Shown: positions 1 to 9,808 of the stretch, piece after piece
Position numbering within the stretch: the first letter of the stretch is position 1
Layout of the letters: the number at the start of each line of letters is the position of its first letter
Source of the DNA: CAVSWT01 sp963777515
GTDB lineage: Bacteria > Bacteroidota > Ignavibacteria > Ignavibacteriales > Ignavibacteriaceae
Direction: 5' to 3'
DNA length: 64,000 bases
Assembly (NCBI GenBank): GCA_963777515.1
Contig: CAVZQU010000019.1
Location: 248,001 to 312,000, forward strand
Made by a program: the position numbers and the translations under genes
The notes under the pieces: generated by a model
What the model was told of the DNA's origin: nothing
What the model saw: the letters and a program-made list of their open reading frames with translations, nothing else
The model's database searches: none

Positions 1-435
1 TATAAATGGAACGTTCGTTACTTTCCCACCCTTCATATAGGGCGAAGCTATTACAACTTGTGCTTCAGTATCGACAATAGTATCAAGCAATCTTTTAATA
101 TGATCTGGAGAATAACTTAGGTCAATATCTAAAGGAATTATATAATCACCTTTAGCATGCTTAAAACCAGTACGTAATGCATGTCCCAAAAACAAATTTA
201 TTTTATGGTTATAAACCGAAACATTTTTTCTTGTTTTGGCAAAATTCTCTGCAATTTCTTTTGTATTATCGCTACTTCCGTCATTCACAAAAATTACTTC
301 CCAATCATATTTGTTTTCTAATGTTTCCATATAATCACATATAATCCCAAGATTTTTATCAATTATAGAAGCTTCATTAAAACCAGGAACTAATATGGAA
401 ACTGATGGTTTAACTGAAATAGTTGTTTTACTCAT
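1..435 (-). CDS. Family 2 glycosyltransferase, 3' end outside window
   Basis: Reading the minus strand from an ATG at 433-435 gives 145 codons open to the window edge, so the C-terminus is missing. The product starts MSKTTISVKPSVSILVPGFN and contains EVIFVNDGSSDNT, the nucleotide-binding core of GT-A family 2 enzymes, then IIPLDIDLSYSPDH, whose DID is a DxD-like metal site. The GHALRTGFKHAKGDY stretch resembles the dolichyl-phosphate mannose/glucose synthase branch of GT2. Such an enzyme would make a polyprenyl-linked sugar donor or add a sugar on the cytoplasmic face of the membrane. It is the last locus gene seen on the left, downstream of a deacetylase and two methyltransferases. The family call is firm; donor and acceptor are unknown. 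Confidence 0.85.
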   Translation of the reverse strand, partial: MSKTTISVKPSVSILVPGFNEASIIDKNLGIICDYMETLENKYDWEVIFVNDGSSDNTKEIAENFAKTRKNVSVYNHKINLFLGHALRTGFKHAKGDYIIPLDIDLSYSPDHIKRLLDTIVDTEAQVVIASPYMKGGKVTNVPFI

Positions 436-1005
436 TAATTTCTCCTGTCATTTTACTTCAATAATTTTTAAATAAAAATAAATCCAGTCTCAATCACTTT
501 ATATAATTTGATTATTGTCACAAGTTTACTGATAATTTAATAAATTACATTGATTTATACTTAAACCTAAAAAGCACATTATCAATATTTATATTCACCT
601 TATTTAATTGAATACTAACCTTAAATTAATAACTTCTTAACAATACCTTTATCTACATATTTGAAGAGAATTAAAAATTCACTGCACGAATATATTCATT
701 TCTTAAGTTAATTTAGAAAAATTGCATTCAATTATACAAACCTTTTCAGGTGAAGAATTTAAGCAACTCTTCATTATATATTATTAATTGATAAAGGTTT
801 GTATAGTTTTTTGAAGACGGTAATTAAAAAATAATAAGTATTATTTCTATATTAAAGCATTAGAGTCTAAAAGTAAAATAATTATATAAGTTGGAGAGAC
901 AGTCTTTCCTAAAGAATTAATTTATAACTAAATTAAAACAAGTCCATTTGCATTGTAAAACTCATTAAATAATTTATTCAGAAGATTGATCTTTCAGAAA
1001 ATATA
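436..1005. other. Intergenic stretch with one strong inverted repeat
   Basis: This AT-rich gap separates the GT2 gene from the deacetylase gene. I see no open frame with protein-like content on either strand. The only clear structure is the nested inverted repeat at 733-805, listed separately. Confidence 0.6.
733..805. repeat. Nested inverted repeat, 13-bp perfect outer arms
   Basis: The outer arms are tatacaaaccttt at 733-745 and its exact reverse complement at 793-805. Inside them, tgaaga at 751-756 pairs with tcttca at 768-773. The element lies about 200 bases past the stop of the deacetylase gene and 300 bases before the GT2 start. It could be a transcript-end or attenuator structure, or a small relic of a mobile element. 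No T-tract typical of an intrinsic terminator follows it on the minus strand, and I see no target duplication. Confidence 0.55.
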
Positions 1006-1974
1006 TTAAATTGTATTTACTTTAAGGTTTTTTGAAAGTAAGATTTTTGCGTGCTCACCCATTGTTATTAAATTAAAATTTTTAGAAAGTTTGGTAAATG
1101 TACGATGAAATATTTGACTCTTAATTTCACTTCTTATATTCATTCCTGGGAAAAACCCTAAATTCTTCACAAGATCAAATCCCAATAAATCTAAAGGATG
1201 TAATAAAAAACTTGGTTCAGTTTTAGTGATCTTACACATCAATATAGCAAAATTTAAATACGCGTCCATAACACCAGTAGAATAATTACTTAGATATAAT
1301 AGGTAGCTAAGATGAAAAGGTATTTTAATAATGGGTATCGTAGTTACAGGAATTTCCAATATATTTGTATTTGCAGGTTTAATATTCCAAAGATAAGGTT
1401 TTAAAGATTTAAATCCATCAGAAAAATTTCCAAAAATTTTTTCTCGCTCATTTTTTTCCTTTTTAGAAAAATTAGATTTAAGAAAATAATAATTCCTAGC
1501 TATTGGACCAATATATGTCGGAAATGTTGAAGCATCATATAAATATCCGTTCGCTTGAAGTATTTCCAATAAATTTCTATTCCACGTAAAGCCTGGTCCC
1601 CTAAAACCAACTGTCTTTTTATTAGTTAATTTGTAAATAGCCTCTTCAGTTTTTAATACCTCATTTTCAATTTCATTCTTTGAGAGCGATTGTAGCCAAG
1701 AATTATGGTTAAATGAATGATTCCCAAGTTCATGTCCGTTTTCTGATAAGAGTTTAATAAATTCATAATTCTTTTCTATGGTTGCATCTTTCCCGACTAC
1801 ACAAAATGTAATTTTTATTTTTATTTCATCTAGTAATTTGAGAATTAGTGGTATAAAAATATCGAGATAAGATGGGAATTCACTCCATCCGGGATCTGAA
1901 TGCACTTTTAAGTAAGACCATAAATTATCTAAATCCAGTGAAATACTTGCATTAAGTCTATTATTTTCTGTCAT
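1006..1974 (-). CDS. NodB-type polysaccharide deacetylase
   Basis: This 322-residue protein has the NodB fold signatures. The SLDLDNLW stretch supplies the catalytic and metal aspartates (D14, D16). HELGNHSFNH at residues 81-90 supplies the two metal histidines (H86, H90). GFRGPGF near residue 125 is motif 3, and LLHPLDLLGF near the C-terminus resembles the last motif. These enzymes remove N- or O-acetyl groups from sugars in a zinc-dependent reaction. No signal peptide is visible, so it probably acts on a lipid-linked or nucleotide-linked intermediate in the cytoplasm. It is followed by the GT2 gene and preceded, 8 bases away, by a methyltransferase gene, so it is likely co-transcribed. The substrate is unknown. 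It is one of four NodB proteins in the window. Confidence 0.88.
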   Translation of the reverse strand: MTENNRLNASISLDLDNLWSYLKVHSDPGWSEFPSYLDIFIPLILKLLDEIKIKITFCVVGKDATIEKNYEFIKLLSENGHELGNHSFNHNSWLQSLSKNEIENEVLKTEEAIYKLTNKKTVGFRGPGFTWNRNLLEILQANGYLYDASTFPTYIGPIARNYYFLKSNFSKKEKNEREKIFGNFSDGFKSLKPYLWNIKPANTNILEIPVTTIPIIKIPFHLSYLLYLSNYSTGVMDAYLNFAILMCKITKTEPSFLLHPLDLLGFDLVKNLGFFPGMNIRSEIKSQIFHRTFTKLSKNFNLITMGEHAKILLSKNLKVNTI

Positions 1975-1982
1975 AATAATAT

Positions 1983-2720
1983 TTATTTTTTTGCAATTAC
2001 AATTAAAGCATCACCTAACCTGGTAAATGCAAATAAATTATCTATTTTACAAAACTGATATAAAATTTTTGAAATAATTAAAGTGGACTTTTTTGACCAA
2101 AGGTTTTCATTAGAATGTGATGTTTTTAAAACTTTTAATTTAAGTAAATAAATTCGGACAATAAGCCGATAAAAAGGAAACCCTGTAATTTTATATTTTA
2201 AAATATTAAATTTTTTTAAATCTTCTTTAATTTGCTGATACGAGAACCTCCTTAAATGACCACCATAAGTATCAAGCTCAGAAAATTTTTTTGGATCATA
2301 AGGAACAGTCAATATGAATGTGCCTCCTTTTTTCAGACTACAATAAATATTACTTAAGATTTGTGTATAATTTGAAATATGTTCGATAACTTCAGAACAA
2401 ACTACTAAATCATAATAATTATCTCTTATATTATTTTGCAAAGTGAAATCGGAAACGCTAAAATTACAATTAATTTTGCTCTCTTCTGCTATTTTTTTAG
2501 CAATTCTTATAGTCCTAGGTTCAATATCAACTCCTTCTACCTCAAATCCCCTTTTTGCTAATTCAATAGTAACTCTTCCAGTGCCACACCCTACATCCAA
2601 AGCCTTGCCTTTGTGATTAGGAAGATTATCCAAAATTAGCTTAGTTATATTTCTTAAACTAGGTTCATACCATTGCCAGTCAACAATTGACTTATCTGTT
2701 TTGCTATTATATATTTTCAA
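1983..2720 (-). CDS. Class I SAM-dependent methyltransferase
   Basis: This 245-residue protein shows the Rossmann-type SAM-binding core. ALDVGCGTGRVTIELAKRG is motif I, VEGVDIEPR is the acidic ribose contact, and YYDLVVCSEVIEHI is motif IV. LKKGGTFILTVP follows as the post-core strand. The overall pattern is that of UbiG/type-11 methyltransferases. It lies 8 bases upstream of the deacetylase gene and 13 bases downstream of a second methyltransferase gene. In such clusters these enzymes methylate sugar hydroxyls or lipid-linked intermediates; the actual acceptor cannot be read from the sequence. Confidence 0.85.
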   Translation of the reverse strand: MKIYNSKTDKSIVDWQWYEPSLRNITKLILDNLPNHKGKALDVGCGTGRVTIELAKRGFEVEGVDIEPRTIRIAKKIAEESKINCNFSVSDFTLQNNIRDNYYDLVVCSEVIEHISNYTQILSNIYCSLKKGGTFILTVPYDPKKFSELDTYGGHLRRFSYQQIKEDLKKFNILKYKITGFPFYRLIVRIYLLKLKVLKTSHSNENLWSKKSTLIISKILYQFCKIDNLFAFTRLGDALIVIAKK

Positions 2721-2733
2721 AGATTTTTATGTC

Positions 2734-3375
2734 CTATTTCTTTTTAAGTTTCAAAGCTGTATAAAGTTTCAAAAAAGACCTAGTTAGGAATGGAAAGCTT
2801 TTTATTTCAATAAGTTCAAAATTTTGTAAAAGTATAGGAATAACAGTTGCACGTCGATTATTATAATCATCTTCAGCTTTTTTCCCAGTGAGAATTTTTA
2901 CCCCAAAATCTATAAATTTAGAATAACCAGGGGTTATTACTATTAAATATCCATCTTTTTTTAAAACTCTCTTTATTTCATGGCAAGCATTCTCTATATT
3001 ATCAATAAATTCAATCGCGCTAACTGAAACAATCAAATCAAAAAAATTATCCTCAAAAGGCATTTTCTCCACACTACCAGAAAACAGTTTTACTTTAATA
3101 TCTTTCTTATTCAAAATACTTGTAACCTCATTATTGAAGTTATGAATATCAACACCGTAGATTTCTTTACCATAATTTTTTAGTTCAGGAATAAATACCC
3201 CACTCCCATAACCAATTTCTAAGATTCTATTAAATTGATGTCTGCCCATTAATTTAAGACAAAGCTTAAAGCGAGTTTTTTGGATATAGCCTAAGATCAG
3301 TTTAAAGTTCCAATCTGCATGGTCAACATTTCCTGTAGTTATTAAATCATCCTTAGATAACAGTTGTAGTTTCAT
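2734..3375 (-). CDS. Class I SAM-dependent methyltransferase
   Basis: This 213-residue protein has a SAM-binding core: ILEIGYGSGVFIPELK (motif I), EIYGVDIHN (acidic residue after strand 2), and FFDLIVSVSAIEFIDN (motif IV). A VLKKDGYLIVITPG strand follows. Motif I has GYGSG in place of GCGTG, which is a normal variant. The C-terminal part is short and basic. It is grouped with another methyltransferase downstream and a FAD oxidoreductase upstream, suggesting a small co-transcribed tailoring set. The substrate is unknown. Confidence 0.82.
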   Translation of the reverse strand: MKLQLLSKDDLITTGNVDHADWNFKLILGYIQKTRFKLCLKLMGRHQFNRILEIGYGSGVFIPELKNYGKEIYGVDIHNFNNEVTSILNKKDIKVKLFSGSVEKMPFEDNFFDLIVSVSAIEFIDNIENACHEIKRVLKKDGYLIVITPGYSKFIDFGVKILTGKKAEDDYNNRRATVIPILLQNFELIEIKSFPFLTRSFLKLYTALKLKKK

Positions 3376-3411
3376 ATAGTAAAAATTATTATTTCAATTT
3401 TTATAATTTGT

Positions 3412-4737
3412 CTAACTTTTATTTATTTCGTAAATTTCTTTTAACGCTCGTTCTGCTAATTGAACGGTTTCGTTTACGTTTAATGTTCCGTTGACTATAT
3501 GTGAAGAATTAACAATGTAAACTCCATTAACAGAGGTAATTACAGGAGAAATTTTTTGCGAATAATTAATTGTCGATAGAGCAAAAACATATTTTGCTCT
3601 TGCTACTTTAAAACTTAAAACGTCGGTAACGCTTATTGACGGATACATTTCACATAATTTCTTTAAAAATATTTCTTCAATATCAGTATCTGAATATTCA
3701 AACCATTTGTCATCTGGAGTAATATACTTTGGAAGATAAATTAGTGAATTCCCATTAAAATATTTTTTATCAACCAAAGCAGACATTTCAATTATTCCTG
3801 TAAAAGGAATATCCAGCTCAGTTATATTAGTTACATAATAATTTGAAATTGGTTTCTTCAAGATTATTGAAGCACAAATTACTCCCAGATATTGAATTGA
3901 ATCCATTTTGTTCTTTTCATTTTCAGATAGCTGAGGGCACATTTTTTTTGCTACTGGAGTAGAAGCAGTTACAATAACTTCATCAAAATTTTCCTCTTCA
4001 CCATTTGCATATTGAATTAAAACTTTCGCGCCTTCCAAAGATTCGATTTTTTTAACCGGATGCTCAGTTTTAATTATTACAGAATTTTTTACTAAGGAAT
4101 TTTTGAATTGCTCTAAGATTCTTGAGTAACCTCCGGCGACATATCCAAACATCTCTTTTTTCAATCCGGAACGCCTAGCAGCATACATTCTTTGAATTGT
4201 TGCCCAAATAAAAGCAGCAGAAGCTTTTTTATAGGTTTCTCCTAATTTTGCCCGAAGTAAAGGCAGCCATATTTTTTCAAAAGTATTATTACCGGATAAT
4301 TTTCTTAGCCATTTCTCTACTGAAACCTCCTCAAGCTTTTTCCAATTTTTAATTTTAGATGCGTAAAAAATTGTAAATCCCAACCTTATTTTATCTATAA
4401 GGTTTAACGGGGGAAATTTTAGAAACTCGACCGAATTAGACATTGAATAAAGTTTGCCATCGGTATAAAAACCGGTTTTGGTTTCAACCCAGTTCAGCTC
4501 TTTTTCAAGCCCAATCTCTTTAAGAATTTTTAGTAAATATGTATCAGAGAGAAGAATGACATGATAGAATTTGTCCCAAATAAAGTTTTCTAATTTCCAT
4601 GCACTTGCTAATCCACCTAAATCTTTGCCTGCTTCAATTATATGTACTTCATTTTCATCGTTTGATAATCGATGAGCTAGTGTCATTCCAAGCATGCCGC
4701 CGCCAACTACGGCCCATTTTTTCTTTTGATTTTGCAT
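3412..4737 (-). CDS. NAD(P)/FAD-dependent oxidoreductase, protoporphyrinogen-oxidase-like
   Basis: This 441-residue protein opens with WAVVGGGMLGMTLAHRL, a dinucleotide-binding GxGxxG motif, followed by HIIEAGKDLGGLASAW. That combination is typical of amine oxidase/protoporphyrinogen oxidase-like flavoproteins and related UDP-galactopyranose mutase-like enzymes. The C-terminal VNGVYIVNSSHIVNGTLNVN matches the second FAD contact region of the family. No membrane segment is visible. Homologues occur in surface-polysaccharide clusters next to polyprenyl-phosphate glycosyltransferases and methyltransferases, where their reaction is mostly uncharacterised. It lies 18 bases downstream of the nucleotide-sugar dehydrogenase gene. 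Confidence 0.8.
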   Translation of the reverse strand: MQNQKKKWAVVGGGMLGMTLAHRLSNDENEVHIIEAGKDLGGLASAWKLENFIWDKFYHVILLSDTYLLKILKEIGLEKELNWVETKTGFYTDGKLYSMSNSVEFLKFPPLNLIDKIRLGFTIFYASKIKNWKKLEEVSVEKWLRKLSGNNTFEKIWLPLLRAKLGETYKKASAAFIWATIQRMYAARRSGLKKEMFGYVAGGYSRILEQFKNSLVKNSVIIKTEHPVKKIESLEGAKVLIQYANGEEENFDEVIVTASTPVAKKMCPQLSENEKNKMDSIQYLGVICASIILKKPISNYYVTNITELDIPFTGIIEMSALVDKKYFNGNSLIYLPKYITPDDKWFEYSDTDIEEIFLKKLCEMYPSISVTDVLSFKVARAKYVFALSTINYSQKISPVITSVNGVYIVNSSHIVNGTLNVNETVQLAERALKEIYEINKS

Positions 4738-4755
4738 TAAATTATGTATACGATT

Positions 4756-6492
4756 TTATACTGCCCGTTGAAGTTGGTTTGCATTTTCGGAAAATGAAAC
4801 TAAAGAAGACTTAAATCCCTCGTATGGAATATATGCTTCTATATTTCCCGTATTAGCTATATTACAGCCTGTACTACAGCTTCCAGCCAATTCCTGCACA
4901 GTCTTGAATTCAACTTTATTAAAATTACCATCGGCATAATTTTCATTTAGAAAATCAACCAATGCCTTAACTTCATTTGCTGTTCCGGTTTCAACAATCC
5001 TAAATTGTTCAAAAACCGAATTTACAAATTCTTCAGCCGGTAATTCAGTTCCACGTCCTATGCCTGTATATCCAATATTTTTTCCAACAAAATCATGGTG
5101 GCTATATATATTGCATCCGTCAACAATGCCAAGAAGGTTTTTATTTGTATTTACTATTTCTTCTTTTTTATCGATATATAATTTATGTGCAGTACATACA
5201 ATTATAATTTCAGCATCTTTAATTGATTCTGATAAATCATTTGTAAAATAGTTTTCCAACTGAAATTTCAACAAATTTTGATCATCTTTTTTAACATAAG
5301 GATCATGAATAGTTACATTGCACTTTTTATCTAAAAGTAATTTAGCAAGTGATAAAGTTGGAGAATTCCTTGTATCTTCAGAATTAAATCTATATGCGGC
5401 TCCAAGTAAAGCAATGTTTTTTCCTGATATATCACCAAAAGTTCTTTCAGCTAATTTTATAGTTTCAGCCGGTGAATCATCATTTATTTTTCTTGAATTA
5501 AGGATTAAACTTTGAGATGTATCTGCACCACTTTCTATTTTTCTCCACCATAAAAGAATACCATCTTTTGGTAAACAATGCCCGCCTACTCCAATCATCG
5601 GGATTAAAATTCCACCGCTTGGAACAGCATTGGGATCTCCACTAGCTGTATCTGCTTGTGATAATTTTGTATTAACTTTATCTCTAAGGTCATAAAAATC
5701 AATATTGTTTACATCGCAAAATCTCACAACTTCTGTAGAAAACGCAATTCTTACATCTCTATATGCGTTCTCTAAAGTTTTTACAACTTCAGCGGTTAAA
5801 CTATTCGTTGGATAAAGTGTTCCTTTGGTAACAATTTGTGAGTATAAATGCTTAATCATTTTAGGAGTATCAGGATGAAGCCCTGCTACTATTTTGTCCG
5901 ATGTAATAACTCTTTCAACTAATCTCCCGGGCATAACTCTATTAGGACTATTTCCAAGAAGAATGTCTTTTCCTTCAATCAATCCATATTTAGCAAAATG
6001 TTCTTTCATCAAAGTTGCCATTGATGATGGGGCTAATGTAGATTCAAAAATAATTAAAGGAATATTACCGGAAGGTTTTTTCTGAAGAGCACTTGCAAGG
6101 TTATTCAAAGACTCGAACATTGGCCCATAATCAGGTTCAAATCCTTTTTTATCTGTTTGAACGCACACAAGAACCACATCAGCATCCGATAAATTTGAAT
6201 AATCATAGCTAGCACTTAATATTTTATTTTTAACAGCATTGCTTACTACTTCATCTAAGCCCGGTTCAATTCCACCTATTGTAGATTTTCCACTGTTGAT
6301 GGCATTTACTTTCCATCCTGAATTTTTAGAATTTCTTTGAATAACTACAACTTTGGCGGGCTCCTCTGTTCCTATTTTAATATTTGCATTTGCCAATAGC
6401 GCTGCCATCGGCATGCCCACAATGCCAGGCCCAATTACTCCAATTTTTTTAACTGTCCAATTTTTTTCAATACCATTAATTTTGAATTTCAT
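4756..6492 (-). CDS. UDP-sugar 6-dehydrogenase with long C-terminal tail
   Basis: The protein belongs to the UDP-glucose/UDP-N-acetylmannosamine dehydrogenase family, which oxidises C6 of a UDP-sugar to a uronic acid with two NAD+. Visible parts are VKKIGVIGPGIVGMPMAALL (NAD-binding), the FESTLAP and TAEVVKTLENAYRDV regions, and GVGGHCLPKDG with the catalytic cysteine. The usual C-terminal domain contains IALLGAAYR and DTRNSPTLSL. I chose the ATG at 6492 because GAGAAG lies just upstream. An earlier ATG at 6528 would add 12 residues and deepen the overlap with asnB. Family members are usually about 430 residues; this one has roughly 100 extra at the C-terminus, including a CSTGC motif. It should supply the uronic acid for the polymer. 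Confidence 0.88.
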   Translation of the reverse strand: MKFKINGIEKNWTVKKIGVIGPGIVGMPMAALLANANIKIGTEEPAKVVVIQRNSKNSGWKVNAINSGKSTIGGIEPGLDEVVSNAVKNKILSASYDYSNLSDADVVLVCVQTDKKGFEPDYGPMFESLNNLASALQKKPSGNIPLIIFESTLAPSSMATLMKEHFAKYGLIEGKDILLGNSPNRVMPGRLVERVITSDKIVAGLHPDTPKMIKHLYSQIVTKGTLYPTNSLTAEVVKTLENAYRDVRIAFSTEVVRFCDVNNIDFYDLRDKVNTKLSQADTASGDPNAVPSGGILIPMIGVGGHCLPKDGILLWWRKIESGADTSQSLILNSRKINDDSPAETIKLAERTFGDISGKNIALLGAAYRFNSEDTRNSPTLSLAKLLLDKKCNVTIHDPYVKKDDQNLLKFQLENYFTNDLSESIKDAEIIIVCTAHKLYIDKKEEIVNTNKNLLGIVDGCNIYSHHDFVGKNIGYTGIGRGTELPAEEFVNSVFEQFRIVETGTANEVKALVDFLNENYADGNFNKVEFKTVQELAGSCSTGCNIANTGNIEAYIPYEGFKSSLVSFSENANQLQRAV

Positions 6493-8399
6493 ATACTTCT
6501 CTTTTTTTTGATTTAATATCATTATCAATAAATTGTTGAAACCACAATTCTAAACAAACAAGTCCCCAAAGTTTTCTTCCAAATGCACGTTCATTATGAA
6601 TTAATTGGCTAACTCTTTCAACGTTGATGATTCCTCTTGATTTACTTGCAGATGACAAAAGCACATCCTCAAAAAATCCTGACGCTTTATTTTTAGCCCA
6701 TAAATGTAGAGGGACAGGGAACCCCATTTTATCTTTCCTTTCCACAATACTTTTAGGAAGTATATCATTGGTTGCCCGTTTCAGAATATATTTCATTTCG
6801 CCGCCTTTAAATTTCATGGAAGGAGGCATACTTGCAATGAGGTCTGCAATTCTTCTATCAAGCAAAGGAACTCTTGACTCAATTGACACAGCCATACTCA
6901 CTCTATCTTCAACCTGAAGTAAAGCAGGCAAACTACTTGTCATATCAAAGTGCGTCATCTTATTATAAAATGATTTAGTATCAGGGTCATTAAATAATTT
7001 TTTAAAGTGATTAAAAATTTCTTCTTTGTTATAAGTTGAATTAAAGTCTTCCGTAAATAAATCGTTAGAACCATTTCTTCTATCAATCAATCTAAAATAT
7101 CTTGCATCCATTTCACCAAAAGCATTATCCTTCATAAATTCCCTAAGCATAGGCATATAGTTATGAAGATGAGGAAGATTGGGCAGAATAGTATGCAAAG
7201 TTACAATATGCTCTCCTTCTTCGTTAGACTCATTAATTGCACCTTTAATTGCCTGTTCCAAATAAGCAACTACATAACGCGCATATCCTCCAAATATTTC
7301 ATCACCTCCCTGCCCTCCTAAAACGACTTTTACATTTTGGGCAGCAAGTTTTGAAACCATATATTGTGGGAAAAGTCCAGGACCTGCAGCAGGTTCATCA
7401 AGATGATAAATCAATTTTGGAAGCAGATTAATAAATTGATCTTCTGTTGGATAAATTTCAAAAAGCTCTGAGCCACTTTTTTCAGCTACTTCTCTTGCAT
7501 ATTTTGTTTCATCAAATTCTTTACCTTCTTTAAAAGCACCGGTAAAAGATTTAAAATTTCCGCCAAGTAATTTAGAAGCTAAAATAGTTACAATGCTAGA
7601 ATCCATTCCTCCGCTTAAATATGAACCAACAGGAACATCACTTCGTAATTGGATATTTACTGGTATCATTTAAAAGTCTTTGAATTTCATGAATAAAGTA
7701 TTCTTCAGTATGATGATTATCTACTCTAAAAGACGGCTCCCAGTACTTTTTAATTTTCATATCCATTGTATTTAAATCAATGGACATCTGATGGCCTGGC
7801 AATAATTTGTAAATATTCTTAAAGAGGGTTTCATTCCCAATTACATACTGAAAAGTTAGATATTGGTTAATCGCATAATTGTTAGGAATAGCATTTATAC
7901 TTGGGTGTTGAAGTATTGCTTTTATCTCTGAGCCAAATATTAAATAAGATTCATCATTATAAAAATATAAGGGCTTTATACCAAAATGGTCCCGTGCTAT
8001 AAATAATTTGTTATTATCCTTATCATAAATAATAAAAGCAAACATACCGTTTAATTGGTTAACACAGCCCTCCCCATATTCTTCATACATTTTTAAAATA
8101 ACTTCTGTATCTGAAGTCGTTTGAAACTTATGTCCTTTGGACAGTAATTCTTGTTTTAATTCCTTGTAGTTATAGATTTCCCCATTAAACACAATAGTTA
8201 TATTTTTAAAAGTCATCGGTTGATGGCCGGTCTTAAGATCGATAATTGATAATCTCTTGTGATAGAACCCAACGTTTTTATCAATAAAGTGACCATCATC
8301 ATCTGGACCGCGATGATTTATTGCCGCAGCCATTTGAGATAGCAACCTTACTTCTACATCTCTTTTGTTTTTATTGATTAAACCGACTATTCCGCACAT
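6476..8399 (-). pseudogene. asnB: Asparagine synthase (glutamine-hydrolysing), frameshifted
   Basis: The first part (7638-8399) begins MCGIVGLINKN. Cys2 is the glutaminase nucleophile, and RLSIIDLKTGHQPM, FNGEIYNYKEL and ARDHFGIKPLYF complete a normal class II amidotransferase domain. The second part (6476-7669) carries VPVGSYLSGGMDSS, the pyrophosphate loop of the synthetase domain. The frames join at about 7660-7664: removing one base there turns LLNDTSKYP into LLNDTVNIQLRSDVP, the family sequence. The combined length of about 640 residues is normal for AsnB. In polysaccharide loci such enzymes can amidate uronic acids, which fits the dehydrogenase gene it overlaps. It may be inactivated, or this may be a sequencing error. 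Confidence 0.85.
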
Positions 8400-8687
8400 A
8401 GTATGAAATAAAAATTAGTTAAAACTTGTGATTACGCTAACAAGAACCAAATATTATGCCTCATTTTAATAAGCAATTATTTAAAAAAATTAACAATATT
8501 GTTTATAATTTATCATAAAATCTATTAAAACAAGAATAAATTGAGATTTTTATTTATTATGCTACATAGAAGAAAAAAACTAAATTTAAAAAGGAAAAAA
8601 AATTAACAGAAAAATTAAATTAATTAAATTAAGTTTTTTAAGAATTTTTGGATAATGTTTTCATAAAGAATCCATTTACATCTTAAT

Positions 8688-9710
8688 TTATTTTGAGATA
8701 TTTGCTTTTTTCACGTTATTGTTAACTTTAAATTTCCACCATTCTGCAATTTCTTTAGGCAGACAATGCCAAATGTCTTTTAATGATTTTAAATAAATTA
8801 AAAAGTTTTTGTAAACATTAAAATGAGATTCATTTATCAAATAATCAGGATGGGTTAAACAAAGTACAATTCCATAATTTTGAATAAGCCAGTTGGTTTT
8901 GTTTTTCCAGATAGCTATATCTTTCTTTTGAAGCACATAAAATAATGTGTGATCTTGAGGCAATGTATAAGGAAGTTCTACAAATTTTCCGATTATAAAT
9001 GGCCAGATACTTCCGGTACCTCCTGGGAATGGCTGATATGGGTCATAATCAAAACAAGATGCATCATATTTTATATCTAGTTTTTGAAGCCATTTAAGAT
9101 TCCTGTGAACTTGAGGAGAACGAAAGCCAATTGCATTATATTTATTTATTGCCTGATTAATTAAAGGAACTCTTTGATTAAATATCTTTTCTGAATAATA
9201 AAGTTTTCCATCGTGGTTATATCCATGGATGCCAATCTCATGCCCAGCATTATTAATATAATTTATAATTCCATTATCGATGGGATATTTATAAGGAACT
9301 ATATTCCAAGAAGATTTAAAACCAAGACTTTGTTCAACATCTATAATTTTAGGAATATTTCTAAATCCGGCCAACTCTTCTACATCGTGTGTTAATACTA
9401 AAGCTGATTTAAAATTTTCTGGATATAATTTCTCCTTTGATTGATTAAAATCACTCTGTTTTTTTATAATATTTACAAACTCATCATTAATGAAATTTTC
9501 TTTTAAGGATATTTTGGAATTATATTCCTTTTGTAATCTCTGTCTTAACTTAATTGGTAGAATTGGTCTTACAATATTGTAATAAGCTTTTTGTTTTAAT
9601 CCAAAAGATGAAACAAAATTATTTTCTAAAAAATATTTTGTTACCAATTCATGATCGATATCTGAGAATGGTGGAATTACGGTAAGAGAATTTATTAAGC
9701 CATTATTCAT
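8688..9710 (-). CDS. NodB-like polysaccharide deacetylase
   Basis: This 340-residue protein contains ALVLTHDVEELAG, where HDVE replaces the usual TFDD motif. HEIGIHGYNHDG holds the two metal histidines, and IGFRSPQVHRN is motif 3. The THDV/HxxxH arrangement marks the subgroup found in capsule and exopolysaccharide clusters. There is no signal peptide, and the first 115 residues form an extra N-terminal part of unknown role. About 290 AT-rich bases separate it from the asnB gene downstream, so it may have its own transcript end. The substrate is unknown, but it is presumably an acetylated sugar of the polymer. Confidence 0.82.
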   Translation of the reverse strand: MNNGLINSLTVIPPFSDIDHELVTKYFLENNFVSSFGLKQKAYYNIVRPILPIKLRQRLQKEYNSKISLKENFINDEFVNIIKKQSDFNQSKEKLYPENFKSALVLTHDVEELAGFRNIPKIIDVEQSLGFKSSWNIVPYKYPIDNGIINYINNAGHEIGIHGYNHDGKLYYSEKIFNQRVPLINQAINKYNAIGFRSPQVHRNLKWLQKLDIKYDASCFDYDPYQPFPGGTGSIWPFIIGKFVELPYTLPQDHTLFYVLQKKDIAIWKNKTNWLIQNYGIVLCLTHPDYLINESHFNVYKNFLIYLKSLKDIWHCLPKEIAEWWKFKVNNNVKKANISK

Positions 9711-9808
9711 TTATAATTTCTAATTTATATAAAATAAAATTATTTCCCCCAAATATTAATTATATTCTTTTAGCTTATTTTTGCTTTATTATATATAATG
9801 TAATAAAA

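Noticed and set aside
6493..6528. Upstream ATG for the UDP-sugar dehydrogenase
   Set aside because: The ATG at 6492 has a ribosome binding site and gives the usual start before the NAD motif.
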